In this document: piece by piece, positions 24,986 through 33,352 of the stretch
How positions within the stretch are numbered: position 1 is the stretch's first letter
Layout of the letters: each line of letters starts with the position of its first letter
Virus record (IMG/VR): IMGVR_UViG_3300014911_000002
Coordinates: 25,380-89,379 of that record
Strand: one strand, 5' to 3'
Source: a virus
DNA: 64,000 bases
Notes under the pieces: generated by a model
What the model was told of the DNA's origin: nothing
The model's database searches: none
The model's input: only the letters and a program-made list of their open reading frames with translations
Made by a program: the position numbers and the translations under genes

Positions 24986-25001
24986 TTTAGTATATATAAA
25001 G
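24986..25001 (-). promoter_or_regulatory. Archaeal promoter (TATA box) for the replication-gene operon
   Basis: On the minus strand CCTTTATATATACTAA: an archaeal TATA element centred near 24994, in a 103-bp gap. Expected transcription start is about 24968, giving a leader near 30 nt before the ATG at 24935. An optional 15-residue leader ORF (MEEETGQRRPNRLSW) lies between. The motif also reads as a TATA box on the plus strand, but no plus gene follows. Confidence 0.5.
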
Positions 25002-25038
25002 GAAAGAAAACTATAAATAGTTTTTGGTTTGGTTTCGA

Positions 25039-25509
25039 CTACAAAACATTTCCTAAAAACAATATTGAATATCCATAATTTGAAATATATAAATCTGAAA
25101 CCACAAATGGTTGGGTTACGATTAGAAAAGGCTTCTTTTGAAGCCAAAACCCATCTTCTTCTCGCAATCTTGCGCTCCATAATATAGTCTCTAAAACTAT
25201 TCCATCAGGAGTCATTACAAAGTAGCTTCCCAACCTATCCATCACTATATCTATGTTCAGTTTGTTCAATATAATCTGAAATATAGTAATAAGCGATTCT
25301 TTAATCTCCTCAAAATCTGAATAAATGATAAGTGTATCATCCTTATCTATCGTTCCCACATCGATTTTCGGTTCGAGATAGATAGTCGCATATACATCGT
25401 TATAGCCTCGCCCAATAATTAATCGTGACTCTAATATCAAACCACTCTCTTCCTTTGAAAGTTTTATATATTCGGGACAGCCAAATACTGAATAAATTGC
25501 TCTTTTCAT
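25039..25509 (-). CDS. Hypothetical protein, 156 aa
   Basis: ATG 25509 is preferred over the one at 25533, which sits inside the upstream gene. Beta-rich, with hydrophobic strands (DTLIIYSDFEEIKESLITIF; PFLIVTQPFVVSDLYISNYG). No recognised motif. It is the last gene of the block ahead of the promoter at 25.0 kb. Confidence 0.55.
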   Translation of the reverse strand: MKRAIYSVFGCPEYIKLSKEESGLILESRLIIGRGYNDVYATIYLEPKIDVGTIDKDDTLIIYSDFEEIKESLITIFQIILNKLNIDIVMDRLGSYFVMTPDGIVLETILWSARLREEDGFWLQKKPFLIVTQPFVVSDLYISNYGYSILFLGNVL

Positions 25510-25513
25510 GATA

Positions 25514-25969
25514 TCAACCCAAAAAGATAACATTTATATTTTCTGCTTTGTTGCCTCTTTGCTGTGCTATAAATTTAATTGGCATAGAATAATTACCGAA
25601 GTTTGAAAAAGCTACTCCAAGCACAAGTGGTAATGCAAGAACACCATTCTCTTGCGATGAGCTTAAAATATGAACATGTTCTCGTTTGAAAAGCTTTATA
25701 TCCCTAACTATAACATCAAACCTTAAGGCACATTTAATCCCAACAATCCGCATCAATTTTTTAATATCTATATCCCGCACCCAAACTATCTCAAGGGGCT
25801 TATCACCCTCCAACGAACGCTTTGCAAACTCTCTATCGTATAAATAAATCCATTCGCCTTTAGGTTGAGATATGAAAAGAATGTTATTCGAAAGACCCAA
25901 CCGTGTCCTGATTTCTTTCCCAGCACAATAAACAGTTATATCCTTTTTCCAATATACATCCTCTGTCAT
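25514..25969 (-). CDS. Hypothetical protein, 151 aa
   Basis: Beta-rich soluble protein (KKDITVYCAGKEIRTRLGLS at the N-terminus; ALPLVLGVAFSNFGNYSMPI near the C-terminus). ATG overlaps the preceding stop. It resembles its neighbours in size and texture and could be a structural or adaptor subunit, but no motif supports that. Confidence 0.55.
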   Translation of the reverse strand: MTEDVYWKKDITVYCAGKEIRTRLGLSNNILFISQPKGEWIYLYDREFAKRSLEGDKPLEIVWVRDIDIKKLMRIVGIKCALRFDVIVRDIKLFKREHVHILSSSQENGVLALPLVLGVAFSNFGNYSMPIKFIAQQRGNKAENINVIFLG

Positions 25970-26574
25970 ACTATCTCCCTAAAATATTTTGAAGAATTCT
26001 CTTTTATTGGAAACGGGACGAATGATTTCCGAAGTGGCAGACCGTAAGAGTATTCTATTTGATATAATCCGATACCTTCAAGAGCTAATCCATTTAAATT
26101 CGAGGAATGTTCATCTATGACATCTATGACAGCAAAGAAACGAAATATATAAGTCAATAAGAGATTTGTTACTATTCTCCGAAGACCATCCCTTTCTTCT
26201 ACAAGGGAGATGCTACTCGATTCTTTTGAATAAATTTCCCCATCTGGTATAACGAAATGAACTGGGATATTTATTGAAGCTTTTGGTTGCAAATAAAAAT
26301 TAAAGAGTTTTAAAGAATCAGCTAAAACATCTTTCCTAGTTGGAGGTTTTATATTAGATAGGAAGGTTGAAGGAACAGACACGTAAGGTTCACCTAAACT
26401 ATCTTGGAATCCTAAATCAATTCGTGATAAATGAACCAAGCCTCCATTCTTCTTTCGTTCTATTACATCAAGGCGTCGTTCAAGGAAACCCGTAATGTCT
26501 CTTTTGTTTAAATTATATTTGAACTCTTTATCAAGAAGGATAATACGTTTGCTCCTAAATTGTCTCCAGAACAT
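25966..26574 (-). CDS. Hypothetical protein, 202 aa
   Basis: Starts MFWRQFRSKRIILLDKEFKY; middle IPVHFVIPDGEIYSKESSSI; then a helical section (RRIVTNLLLTYIFRFFAVID) which could be a buried helix. The phrase VIPDG/EGKYYYDI is shared in style with the 73-residue protein encoded next to it (FVIPEGKYYYDIG), hinting that these are related modules. Confidence 0.55.
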   Translation of the reverse strand: MFWRQFRSKRIILLDKEFKYNLNKRDITGFLERRLDVIERKKNGGLVHLSRIDLGFQDSLGEPYVSVPSTFLSNIKPPTRKDVLADSLKLFNFYLQPKASINIPVHFVIPDGEIYSKESSSISLVEERDGLRRIVTNLLLTYIFRFFAVIDVIDEHSSNLNGLALEGIGLYQIEYSYGLPLRKSFVPFPIKENSSKYFREIV

Positions 26575-26575
26575 A

Positions 26576-26794
26576 CTATCCCCGAATCAACGATTCTATA
26601 TATTCTTTTTTATGTTTAAGCTTTCCATAATCGATGATAAGAACATTTTCCTTTCCATATTTCTCAATAAAATCTTCAAGGAAACGAGGATGACCGTCAA
26701 TTTCTTTTGATAAAATATTATTTCCTTCTCGCAATCCAATATCATAATAGTATTTACCCTCTGGAATCACAAAAATCTTCAATCTCATCATCAT
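26576..26794 (-). CDS. Small protein, 73 aa, unknown
   Basis: ATG 26794 follows GAGGTGGGAT; two further ATG codons follow directly. LKIFVIPEGKYYYDIGLREG begins it, and a charged helix ends it (KYGKENVLIIDYGKLKHKKE). Same operon as the 202-residue protein. Confidence 0.5.
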   Translation of the reverse strand: MMMRLKIFVIPEGKYYYDIGLREGNNILSKEIDGHPRFLEDFIEKYGKENVLIIDYGKLKHKKEYIESLIRG

Positions 26795-26805
26795 GTCATC
26801 CCACC

Positions 26806-27246
26806 TCAAGGTTCTGGAATTCCTATCATCCGTTTAACCTCTTCAATTTCTGTCTCATCCAAAAATAACTCTAAAATTTCTTGCAATATGCTATTTTCGT
26901 GTGTCTCTTCTTTTTCCGCTTTAATGCCTTCAAGTAGGCGTTTAACCTTCGCTGGGGTCAAATATTTTTCTCCGAACTTCTTTATGTGCTTTGGGGCAAA
27001 TAGTTTAGACGAAAAATTGGGGCATCTTCTTCCATCGCAATAATAAACTATTAGCTTTTTCCCATTCTTCAAATCAAAGACATCATATAGTTTTGGGCAA
27101 TTATGGATGCTCTTTGCTGTGCAAAACGGATTCATTCGTATCGGGAGAGAACAGTGTCTTGCTGAACAACCGAGTAAGCTTCCAACGCAATAATCTTTAA
27201 ATGAACAATCATCTTTATCTATAATAACCCCAAACTTATATCCCAT
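26806..27246 (-). CDS. Cysteine-rich protein, 146 aa (metal or Fe-S binding)
   Basis: Begun at ATG 27246 (GGGAGATGAT upstream). The first ~80 residues hold ten Cys: CSFKDYC, GCSARHC, a later FCTAK and NCPKL, then YYCDGRRCPNF. Spacings such as C-x5-C, C-x4-C and C-x4-C suggest two metal or cluster sites. The C-terminal half is helical and charged. I do not recognise the family; an Fe-S-dependent enzyme or a zinc-stabilised adaptor would both fit. Confidence 0.6.
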   Translation of the reverse strand: MGYKFGVIIDKDDCSFKDYCVGSLLGCSARHCSLPIRMNPFCTAKSIHNCPKLYDVFDLKNGKKLIVYYCDGRRCPNFSSKLFAPKHIKKFGEKYLTPAKVKRLLEGIKAEKEETHENSILQEILELFLDETEIEEVKRMIGIPEP

Positions 27247-27250
27247 TTCA

Positions 27251-27865
27251 TCATCTCCCTTCAGAATTGGCAACCCTGAATTCTTCCAATAGAGGCACGG
27301 AAATGGCATCTAATGTCAGATTGTCATCTGTGAAGACATCTTCTGGTTTGCATTTATAAATTTTCTCGAAGGTTTTTCTTAAGAAGGATTCCAGCTTTTT
27401 AATATCTTTTACAGAAGCCAGAGCATCTATAATATAATAGCCATCATCAAGATTCCAATCTCTTAAAAATCTAATCACTAATGAAGACTCTGGATTTGCC
27501 CTAACATCCATTTTCTTATTAAGTCTTACTCGTCTCAGTAATTGAATATCCCGAGTTATAAAGGAATCTGCGATTGAAATATCAATTTGATTCTCTAAAA
27601 GGTAAATGAAGCCTAAAACATCAAGAATTCTTCCAGTTACATAAACATAAAGCATGTTATTCTCAAACGACGTTTTAACCTTTAGATTGGTGAGAATCTC
27701 ATAGTATCGTGTCAGTTTCAGCACTTGTTCATTATGACCTATAAATATTGTCATAACGGTGATTTCCTTCTGCAAATCAAAATTCAGATGATTCAAACGT
27801 TCTAATGTATGTTCGAGTGGGGTATTATCCAACCACACCTTTCTTTTATTTTGCAGAAATAACAT
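27251..27865 (-). CDS. Hypothetical protein, 204 aa
   Basis: ATG 27865 has GGTGATT 5 bp upstream. An alpha/beta protein with repeated hydrophobic strands (MLYVYVTGRILDVLGFIYLL; NPESSLVIRFLRDWNLDDGY). It follows the amidotransferase gene closely and so may belong to the amide-modification set, though no motif shows it. Confidence 0.55.
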   Translation of the reverse strand: MLFLQNKRKVWLDNTPLEHTLERLNHLNFDLQKEITVMTIFIGHNEQVLKLTRYYEILTNLKVKTSFENNMLYVYVTGRILDVLGFIYLLENQIDISIADSFITRDIQLLRRVRLNKKMDVRANPESSLVIRFLRDWNLDDGYYIIDALASVKDIKKLESFLRKTFEKIYKCKPEDVFTDDNLTLDAISVPLLEEFRVANSEGR

Positions 27866-27870
27866 TTCAA

Positions 27871-28857
27871 TCACCAATATGACGTTATTTTAGAGTTAGA
27901 CGTAATCCTCTTCTTTCTAGGGTCTTTAAGACCGTGAATTATTGCACATTCGAAACACTTCTTCTTTGAATCGTCATCATCCCAAAGAGCAAATTTTTCT
28001 TTGCCACAAATACTACAGCGAGAATAATCATCGTATTCATCGGAAGAAAAGATTTTGTAAATTTCATACACTTCATTTGTATAATTTTCGCAGGGAATTG
28101 CTTCAGAAACCTTATGGATGCCTTCAGATACTAATCCAATGAACTTTGGCTTGAGTTTATCTATAACCGTCTTATTAAGTTCTGAAACGAGGAATTTACC
28201 GAGCTTCGATTCTATATACCAAAGCCGTCTCGATTCCGTTCTGAATATTCTAATTTGAGAACCGCATACTTCTAATATAACACCAAAATCTAGAGTCAGG
28301 AAGCGTTTTAATGAATCCTTTTTCTTTTCAAGTAACATAAGTGCATTTGCAAGAACTTCTGTATCCGTTTCAGACTTAAACTTTACACCAAAGTATTCAG
28401 ACATAAACAGCCGAAGCGGAGCTATATCTTCTACTGTGCCATTATGAAAATAGAGTCGTTTGTTTAGTATTATTGGATGAATGTTTCTTATATCCACGCT
28501 TCCAACGGATGCTCCTCTATGATGAAGAATTGCAAAATGATATTTCCTCTCCATTATTGGCTTTACAAATCGTTTGAATGTTTCGTTCTTCTCCTTATAA
28601 AGGCGTTCATCAAAACCTAAATAAGAGACCGCACCAACTTTTATTCTTGAAATAGCTCGCTCTTTGAGAAGCTCTTTCTTTGCTAATTCTTCGAGTTTAA
28701 ATGGAAGACGCCGAATTAGAGTTCTATTCATCTTTTCATCGAAATACACGAATCCTACTCCATCATCTCCCCTATGCTTATTAGATAATGCAATTTCAAA
28801 TAAAGTCTCTCCCTGCACTCCAGCATTTGATTCCAATACCGCAACTATTCCGCACAT
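27871..28857 (-). CDS. Class II glutamine amidotransferase (second copy)
   Basis: About 328 residues. Start fixed at ATG 28857 because class II enzymes need Cys directly after Met (MCGIVAVLES), the nucleophile once Met is removed. HHRGASVGSVDIRNIHP and LYFHNGTVEDI supply the glutamine-binding Arg and Asn-Gly; TDTEVLA follows, as in the family. Near the C-terminus CSICGKEKFALWDDDDSKKK with CFEC makes a zinc ribbon not found in standard glutamine amidotransferases. It frees ammonia from glutamine, probably for an amidoligase encoded alongside. One base separates it from the stop of the amidoligase gene. Confidence 0.85.
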   Translation of the reverse strand: MCGIVAVLESNAGVQGETLFEIALSNKHRGDDGVGFVYFDEKMNRTLIRRLPFKLEELAKKELLKERAISRIKVGAVSYLGFDERLYKEKNETFKRFVKPIMERKYHFAILHHRGASVGSVDIRNIHPIILNKRLYFHNGTVEDIAPLRLFMSEYFGVKFKSETDTEVLANALMLLEKKKDSLKRFLTLDFGVILEVCGSQIRIFRTESRRLWYIESKLGKFLVSELNKTVIDKLKPKFIGLVSEGIHKVSEAIPCENYTNEVYEIYKIFSSDEYDDYSRCSICGKEKFALWDDDDSKKKCFECAIIHGLKDPRKKRITSNSKITSYW

Positions 28858-28858
28858 T

Positions 28859-29833
28859 TTAATCCCATCCACCTTTTAATGCTAATGCAAGAAATCCATT
28901 TATGTTTGAAGATAAGCCCAATCTTTCTCTATATTCAAATTGAGTTTCTTTCGGGAAGTTGATACCGAAATATTCTGCAATCATTTCGCAAATATCCGAA
29001 TTTAATCTCGCATTGAGAATTTTGTTAACACCATATCGCTGGTGCTCAACCAATAATCTTGTGAGATTTACAGCATCATAAGCCTTCTTCTTATCTGTTT
29101 CTATCAATCTTACAAATGGGTTATCATCCTTAATGTGAGATGCCACATTATAGGTTGCCTCAACTATGAATCTGAAGTGAGAAAACAAAGATGGTGTATC
29201 AAATATCCTTATTTCTATAGTCGCTGGTCTTTTTAATCGTTCTCGTGTATCTTCTGCCTGTGGTCTTCTATAAGCTATGTCGGCATATTTATTTCCGCCT
29301 CTTATAAAATTCTGAAATTCCAGATAAGGCTTGCCTATATGGCGAGAATCCAGTAACCTTTTTGACCCATGAATCAAGTCTATTTCAAAATTCTTTGTAT
29401 GGTCTGCTATTGATAATGCAAATGGGTAAATGCCCATAGCTCTTCTCCAATATTCTTGTTCCGTTGCTTTTGGATATGAAACATGAATATGCAATCCGCA
29501 GAACACTTGCCCATCTCTCAATATAGAAGTGGCAGGAATTACAGCTATGCCTTGCTTAATGAAAACAGACCTAGCCTGTTTATAAAGTTGCTTTACTTCT
29601 TCTATCGCATCTTCAGGATTATCAAACGGTCTGCTCCTTATCTCAAGTTGATATGGATAATAGTCTTTCCAGACTTGTCTCGGGAGATATTCTTCAAGGA
29701 TTGCCATTACCTTCTCGTTGCTATCCACAAGGTGTTTAGATTGCAAATCAAAAAGAGTTAATTCAAGCTCCACCCCGATAGTTGTTTTTCTCCCTTTCCG
29801 CTCAAACCAATCTGAAAAATTTATTTCACGCAT
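28859..29833 (-). CDS. Amidoligase (glutamine-synthetase/GCS-fold COOH-NH2 ligase)
   Basis: About 324 residues from ATG 29833. TIGVELELTLFD (residues 18-29) gives the metal-binding Glu pair near the N-terminus, YQLEIRSRPF (61-70) another Glu, GLHIHVS (113-119) the His motif, and TIEIRIFDTPSLFSHFRFIV the late Arg-containing strand. This order is that of glutamate-cysteine-ligase-like amidoligases, which join a carboxylate to an amine using ATP. It overlaps the amidotransferase gene upstream and abuts the one downstream, so ammonia could be its amine substrate or a peptide could be tailored. Confidence 0.8.
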   Translation of the reverse strand: MREINFSDWFERKGRKTTIGVELELTLFDLQSKHLVDSNEKVMAILEEYLPRQVWKDYYPYQLEIRSRPFDNPEDAIEEVKQLYKQARSVFIKQGIAVIPATSILRDGQVFCGLHIHVSYPKATEQEYWRRAMGIYPFALSIADHTKNFEIDLIHGSKRLLDSRHIGKPYLEFQNFIRGGNKYADIAYRRPQAEDTRERLKRPATIEIRIFDTPSLFSHFRFIVEATYNVASHIKDDNPFVRLIETDKKKAYDAVNLTRLLVEHQRYGVNKILNARLNSDICEMIAEYFGINFPKETQFEYRERLGLSSNINGFLALALKGGWD

Positions 29834-31214
29834 TTTCAACCCTCAATTTTAATGCAGTCATTATCTGTATTAATTTATAGAGAGCATCCGAAGAATCTGA
29901 TAACTCTATTTCAATACTCCAATCTTTTCGTAAGCTTAATCCATATTTCTCAAATAAGCGTTTTATAAATGGTTTTTGCCCAAAGATTAATCTAACATAC
30001 TCTGAAGAACCACCTCTTCCACTTCTTATGAAATATATGGCTGTGCCTTCGAGGAAACGAGTAAAGTTTTCGATATTCTCCTTTAGCACATCTCTTGAAT
30101 CTCTCCTAAATACATAACGAAGGGATGGAAGAATACTCTTTAATTCAGACATTCTGATTTCCAGAAGAACCTCTGCGGTATTTGGTTCGAAATATACGCA
30201 TTCTTGTGCAAGCTGTTCATGTTCTGCAATACGATTATAAAGTATTGGTGAAGAAATTATCAACTCAATTATTCCATCTTCCCAAATCATAGCCTCAATG
30301 ATATCATCTGGGCGATACTTTTTCCAATCATCCAATATACTTTTCAATTGCTCTAAATCTTCATCTTTAGTGTCTATTCCATCTAGAGTATCTGAACTAC
30401 TGTAAGAACTATATGAATTTGGAAGACCTCTATAAGTGGTTACATTTACACTATAGCTTGTTTCAAATTCGCCTACTTCTTTTATGCCTTCCTCATCTAT
30501 CATATAGATTGTGTTTTCCTTAATGTCTGGAATATCGGAATATCTCAATTTTTTATCATACACGTTATCAATATGCCTCTGTTCCGAAGCAAATAATAAA
30601 CATCTGTTTCGTTTATCTATATAATAGCATATTGGATTGCTATGGCGGAAGAGATAAACTGTTTCAGATTTCTTATGATATAGCCAGCAGGCATAAGAGC
30701 CCGATAACAGCTTTGTTGTTTCCTGAATAGCTTTCACAACATCTTTATATTTATCATAGAAATGCTGAATCAGATGAATAATAACTGCGGAATCACATTC
30801 TGATTCATAATCTAGCTTAAACATTTCTTTGAGTTCCTTATCATTTGATATTGTGCCATTATGTGCCAGAATGAAATCCTTTGTCATAAATGGATGGTTA
30901 TTCTCATTATTATCTGTTGAGCCAGATGTTGGTGCACGAGTATGACCAAGAAAGATGGAGACACCATCAAGAGAAATTTCGCCTTGTAAATCTTTGAAAA
31001 ACGAAGTTACCGAGCCTTTTATTTTAAACAAATGCCCCTTTATATCCTTTCGTTTTTCGGTTACATAATAATTATATTCTGGATTGAGAACATAGAATCC
31101 GAATGCACTTCTTCCACGAGATTCAATCTCTTCAAGCAGTTTTATCGCCCTAATCTTCATACATTTTGGAAATTCGGTTTTGTCTAATCGTATTACTCCA
31201 CAAATTCCACACAT
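29826..31214 (-). CDS. Class II glutamine amidotransferase (first copy)
   Basis: 462 residues. Starts MCGICGVIRL with the nucleophilic Cys2; FLGHTRAPTSGSTDNNENNH carries the glutamine-binding Arg; FILAHNGTISND the Asn-Gly oxyanion pair; ESECDSAVIIHL completes the pattern. The C-terminal ~200 residues are not the synthetase or isomerase domain of known asparagine synthetases or GlmS; they are unrecognised, with several helices and a Ser/Tyr-rich linker (LPNSYSSYSSSDTLD). Presumably delivers ammonia to an amidoligase partner encoded next to it. Confidence 0.88.
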   Translation of the reverse strand: MCGICGVIRLDKTEFPKCMKIRAIKLLEEIESRGRSAFGFYVLNPEYNYYVTEKRKDIKGHLFKIKGSVTSFFKDLQGEISLDGVSIFLGHTRAPTSGSTDNNENNHPFMTKDFILAHNGTISNDKELKEMFKLDYESECDSAVIIHLIQHFYDKYKDVVKAIQETTKLLSGSYACWLYHKKSETVYLFRHSNPICYYIDKRNRCLLFASEQRHIDNVYDKKLRYSDIPDIKENTIYMIDEEGIKEVGEFETSYSVNVTTYRGLPNSYSSYSSSDTLDGIDTKDEDLEQLKSILDDWKKYRPDDIIEAMIWEDGIIELIISSPILYNRIAEHEQLAQECVYFEPNTAEVLLEIRMSELKSILPSLRYVFRRDSRDVLKENIENFTRFLEGTAIYFIRSGRGGSSEYVRLIFGQKPFIKRLFEKYGLSLRKDWSIEIELSDSSDALYKLIQIMTALKLRVENA

Positions 31215-31216
31215 GT

Positions 31217-31366
31217 TTACACCTTCCTTTCATATTGAATGCCTTTATACTTTCCATATCTCCTAGAAGACTTTATAACTCTCCAAGCTTCTCGCAAAGA
31301 ATCAACTCCTAAAACATAAACACTTGATTCTTTACCGCTTTCATTTGTAAATCTGAATTTATACAT
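31217..31366 (-). CDS. Small basic protein, 49 aa
   Basis: ATG at 31366 with GGTGAGAGG upstream. MYKFRFTNESGKESSVYVLG, then a helix and a basic tail. It has the beta-alpha texture of several other tiny proteins here (for example the one at 11819). Sits directly before the amidotransferase gene. Confidence 0.5.
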   Translation of the reverse strand: MYKFRFTNESGKESSVYVLGVDSLREAWRVIKSSRRYGKYKGIQYERKV

Positions 31367-31370
31367 CCTC

Positions 31371-31583
31371 TCACCGATATAATTTTGGTTTTGGAACTTT
31401 TTCTAGTAAATTTTCAAGAACCGTAAGCACAAAATAAGGATAATTTTCTTTGGCATTCGTAAATGGTTGCATAGGAACTCTTACTTTAGCCTTTCTTGCA
31501 CCACCGTCTGAATAAATCTCCTCTACAACGCCATGAATCTCTTTCCTATGTTTGAGGGAAACTATATCACCGACTTCAACCAT
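31371..31583 (-). CDS. SH3-like small protein, 70 aa
   Basis: VGDIVSLKHRKEIHGVVEEI then ARKAKVRVPM follows the strand-turn-strand pattern of hypervariable SH3/KOW-like barrels. Basic, and possibly a nucleic acid or peptide-binding accessory. It resembles the 76-residue protein at 22205 in pattern. Confidence 0.55.
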   Translation of the reverse strand: MVEVGDIVSLKHRKEIHGVVEEIYSDGGARKAKVRVPMQPFTNAKENYPYFVLTVLENLLEKVPKPKLYR

Positions 31584-31587
31584 TATA

Positions 31588-31887
31588 TCACTCCAGAATT
31601 TGCTTTCTAATAAACTGTTTTAGTTCATCAAGAGCGTCTTTCTTTAACCTCTTCATTTCGCCAAAAAACATTCTATGGATGACCATTTCCATTAAAATAT
31701 CCTTTCGCTGGGATATAGCTACAGCCTCTGGAATACTGGGAGAAAACCAACATCGCATTAAAAATATCGGGTCATTATGAGAGACCATAATCCGACCATT
31801 GTCTTTCTCTAAAATCATCTTATCGCCTTTCTTAACCACTTTTGCTTGCTTGAATTCTCCCTCGTTAGTTATATAGTATAAATCCAT
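31588..31887 (-). CDS. Hypothetical protein, 99 aa
   Basis: N-terminal beta barrel-like half (LYYITNEGEFKQAKVVKKGD KMILEKDNGRIMVS read in two pieces) and a helical C-terminal half (KRLKKDALDELKQFIRKQIL). It overlaps the amidoligase gene by 19 bp, so it is probably co-translated with it. No family recognised. Confidence 0.55.
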   Translation of the reverse strand: MDLYYITNEGEFKQAKVVKKGDKMILEKDNGRIMVSHNDPIFLMRCWFSPSIPEAVAISQRKDILMEMVIHRMFFGEMKRLKKDALDELKQFIRKQILE

Positions 31888-32966
31888 TTGTCTTCGCCTC
31901 CGTCCAACATATATTGAATCTCTTTATCATCATATTTAATCATCAACTGGCTAAACTGATGAATGCCATTCCCAAGTATGCGGGTCTTGTAATAATTAGT
32001 TATATGTGCTGGGTTAAAGAAATATCTATAGCCTCCCCTTTCATAAATGCGTTTGATAATATAAAAGATGCTCTTCCTACAAAGAGGGAAATAGTTCTTG
32101 AGTCTCTTCGGTATATGTTTAATTAGAATTCTCCTATAAATAGAAAGATAATCAAAAGCAGATTTTCTATCGCAATTGTTTATTATCTTTACAATCTCCT
32201 CATCTGTTGGTTCAGAAAGAATTTCATCTCCTATCTTTGATAATGCAAGTTTAACAGCATTTCTAACTGAAGCCGTCATAACAGACACTAAAGGGGGAGC
32301 AATAATCCAGAAAGATGATGGTGTTCTATATTCGATGCCATGATTATTCAATCTATAGCATCCAGCTTGCCCATAATATTTTCTCCGTTGTCGTTCATCT
32401 TCGTATGGAGACAAGACGACTGATAATAGACCACCAAGTCTATCCATAAGCTTAATGGAATTCCTTAAAAACTCTAGTTTATTATCTTTCAGAATCTCGA
32501 GGAACACTATCCTATCTTTCAGACCTACATGAATATGCCCGCCTGCATATCGATAGAAATGTTTCCTTCCGTCTGGATAGGAGCGTTCCTCCGATGAATA
32601 TAATATAGCATCTGGAGAACATCCGAACCGTAAACATTCTTCATCGACATCTATGAGGTGTTCTGGCTTTATTCTTATTGTGGCTACTGGAAATATTTTG
32701 AAATCTTTAATTCCTAATTTTCGCCCCTTATGTTCAATTTTAGAAGATGCTTCCCGAATTATACCGCCCAAATCTGCCGTGAAAAGCTCCCTGCATGTAT
32801 TCGGCGGTAAATTTATTTCCGCTTGAAAACCATCGAAAAAGATTTGATGCGATACGTTTCGCCTCTTTTTACCGAAAAACTTATCCGCACTTATAGGTTC
32901 ATCATTTGCCAATATGAAAAATTCTGGGTCTGCTCCCAAAAGCGGATTTGGTAATATTCCGTTCAT
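31869..32966 (-). CDS. Amidoligase-like protein, phage type
   Basis: 365 residues. LLGADPEFFI (9-18) is the metal-binding Asp/Glu motif, FFDGFQAEINLPPN (43-56) the second acidic strand, and YAGGHIHVGL (140-149) the His motif; HGIEYRTPSSFWI further on provides the substrate/ATP Arg. This is the arrangement of phage-encoded COOH-NH2 ligases with a glutamine-synthetase-like fold. It is clearly different in sequence from the other amidoligase at 28859, so the virus has two. GGTGAT precedes its ATG. Confidence 0.78.
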   Translation of the reverse strand: MNGILPNPLLGADPEFFILANDEPISADKFFGKKRRNVSHQIFFDGFQAEINLPPNTCRELFTADLGGIIREASSKIEHKGRKLGIKDFKIFPVATIRIKPEHLIDVDEECLRFGCSPDAILYSSEERSYPDGRKHFYRYAGGHIHVGLKDRIVFLEILKDNKLEFLRNSIKLMDRLGGLLSVVLSPYEDERQRRKYYGQAGCYRLNNHGIEYRTPSSFWIIAPPLVSVMTASVRNAVKLALSKIGDEILSEPTDEEIVKIINNCDRKSAFDYLSIYRRILIKHIPKRLKNYFPLCRKSIFYIIKRIYERGGYRYFFNPAHITNYYKTRILGNGIHQFSQLMIKYDDKEIQYMLDGGEDKWIYTI

Positions 32967-32979
32967 AACATCACCAATT

Positions 32980-33022
32980 AAAAGAGAAAAAGAGGAAGGA
33001 GAGTTAGTTCTCCCCTTCCTCT
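32980..33022 (-). terminator. Intrinsic-terminator-like hairpin
   Basis: On the minus strand GAGGAAGG pairs with CCTTCCTC, with further inner pairs GAG/CTC around an AACTAA loop, followed by TTTTTCTCTTTT. It overlaps the stop of the HTH gene and lies before the amidoligase gene. A T-rich tract after a stable stem fits archaeal termination or partial attenuation between the two. Confidence 0.55.
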
Positions 33023-33327
33023 TCTAGAGTCTCAGTTTCTATTACTTCATATCCCTGTTCTGTTAAATATTCTATAGCAGAAGATAAAGAGATTCCCTTC
33101 TTCTTCTTTATCTTGAGATTAACTATCTCATCTTCTGGTGCTTTCTCCTTCAAGATATAATAAGTCTTTTTCTTTCCTTCGACCTTTTCAAACATATCGC
33201 TGTTCTCAAGAATATACCTAACTATATCCACATCCTCTTCTAATGCTTCTGCTATTCCTTCGGCACTTCTCTTTTTATATTCCTTGTTGTTGAATTCCTC
33301 TATTATTTTATCTATCAGTTTTCCCAT
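33004..33327 (-). CDS. Winged-helix-like DNA-binding protein, 107 aa
   Basis: ATG 33327 has GGTGGGAA upstream and is preferred to the longer TTG-type start. SAEGIAEALEEDVDIVRYIL and MFEKVEGKKKTYYILKEK read as the recognition helix and wing of a winged helix. A Lys-rich linker and acidic tail follow. Probably a local transcription regulator; it precedes the terminator and amidoligase genes in the operon. Confidence 0.6.
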   Translation of the reverse strand: MGKLIDKIIEEFNNKEYKKRSAEGIAEALEEDVDIVRYILENSDMFEKVEGKKKTYYILKEKAPEDEIVNLKIKKKKGISLSSAIEYLTEQGYEVIETETLEEEGEN

Positions 33328-33352
33328 ATTCCCACCCAAACCATCCTTTTAT

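Noticed and set aside
24932-25180. Minus ORF of 82 aa
   Set aside because: Shadow of the 25039 gene and of the promoter region; residue make-up not protein-like.
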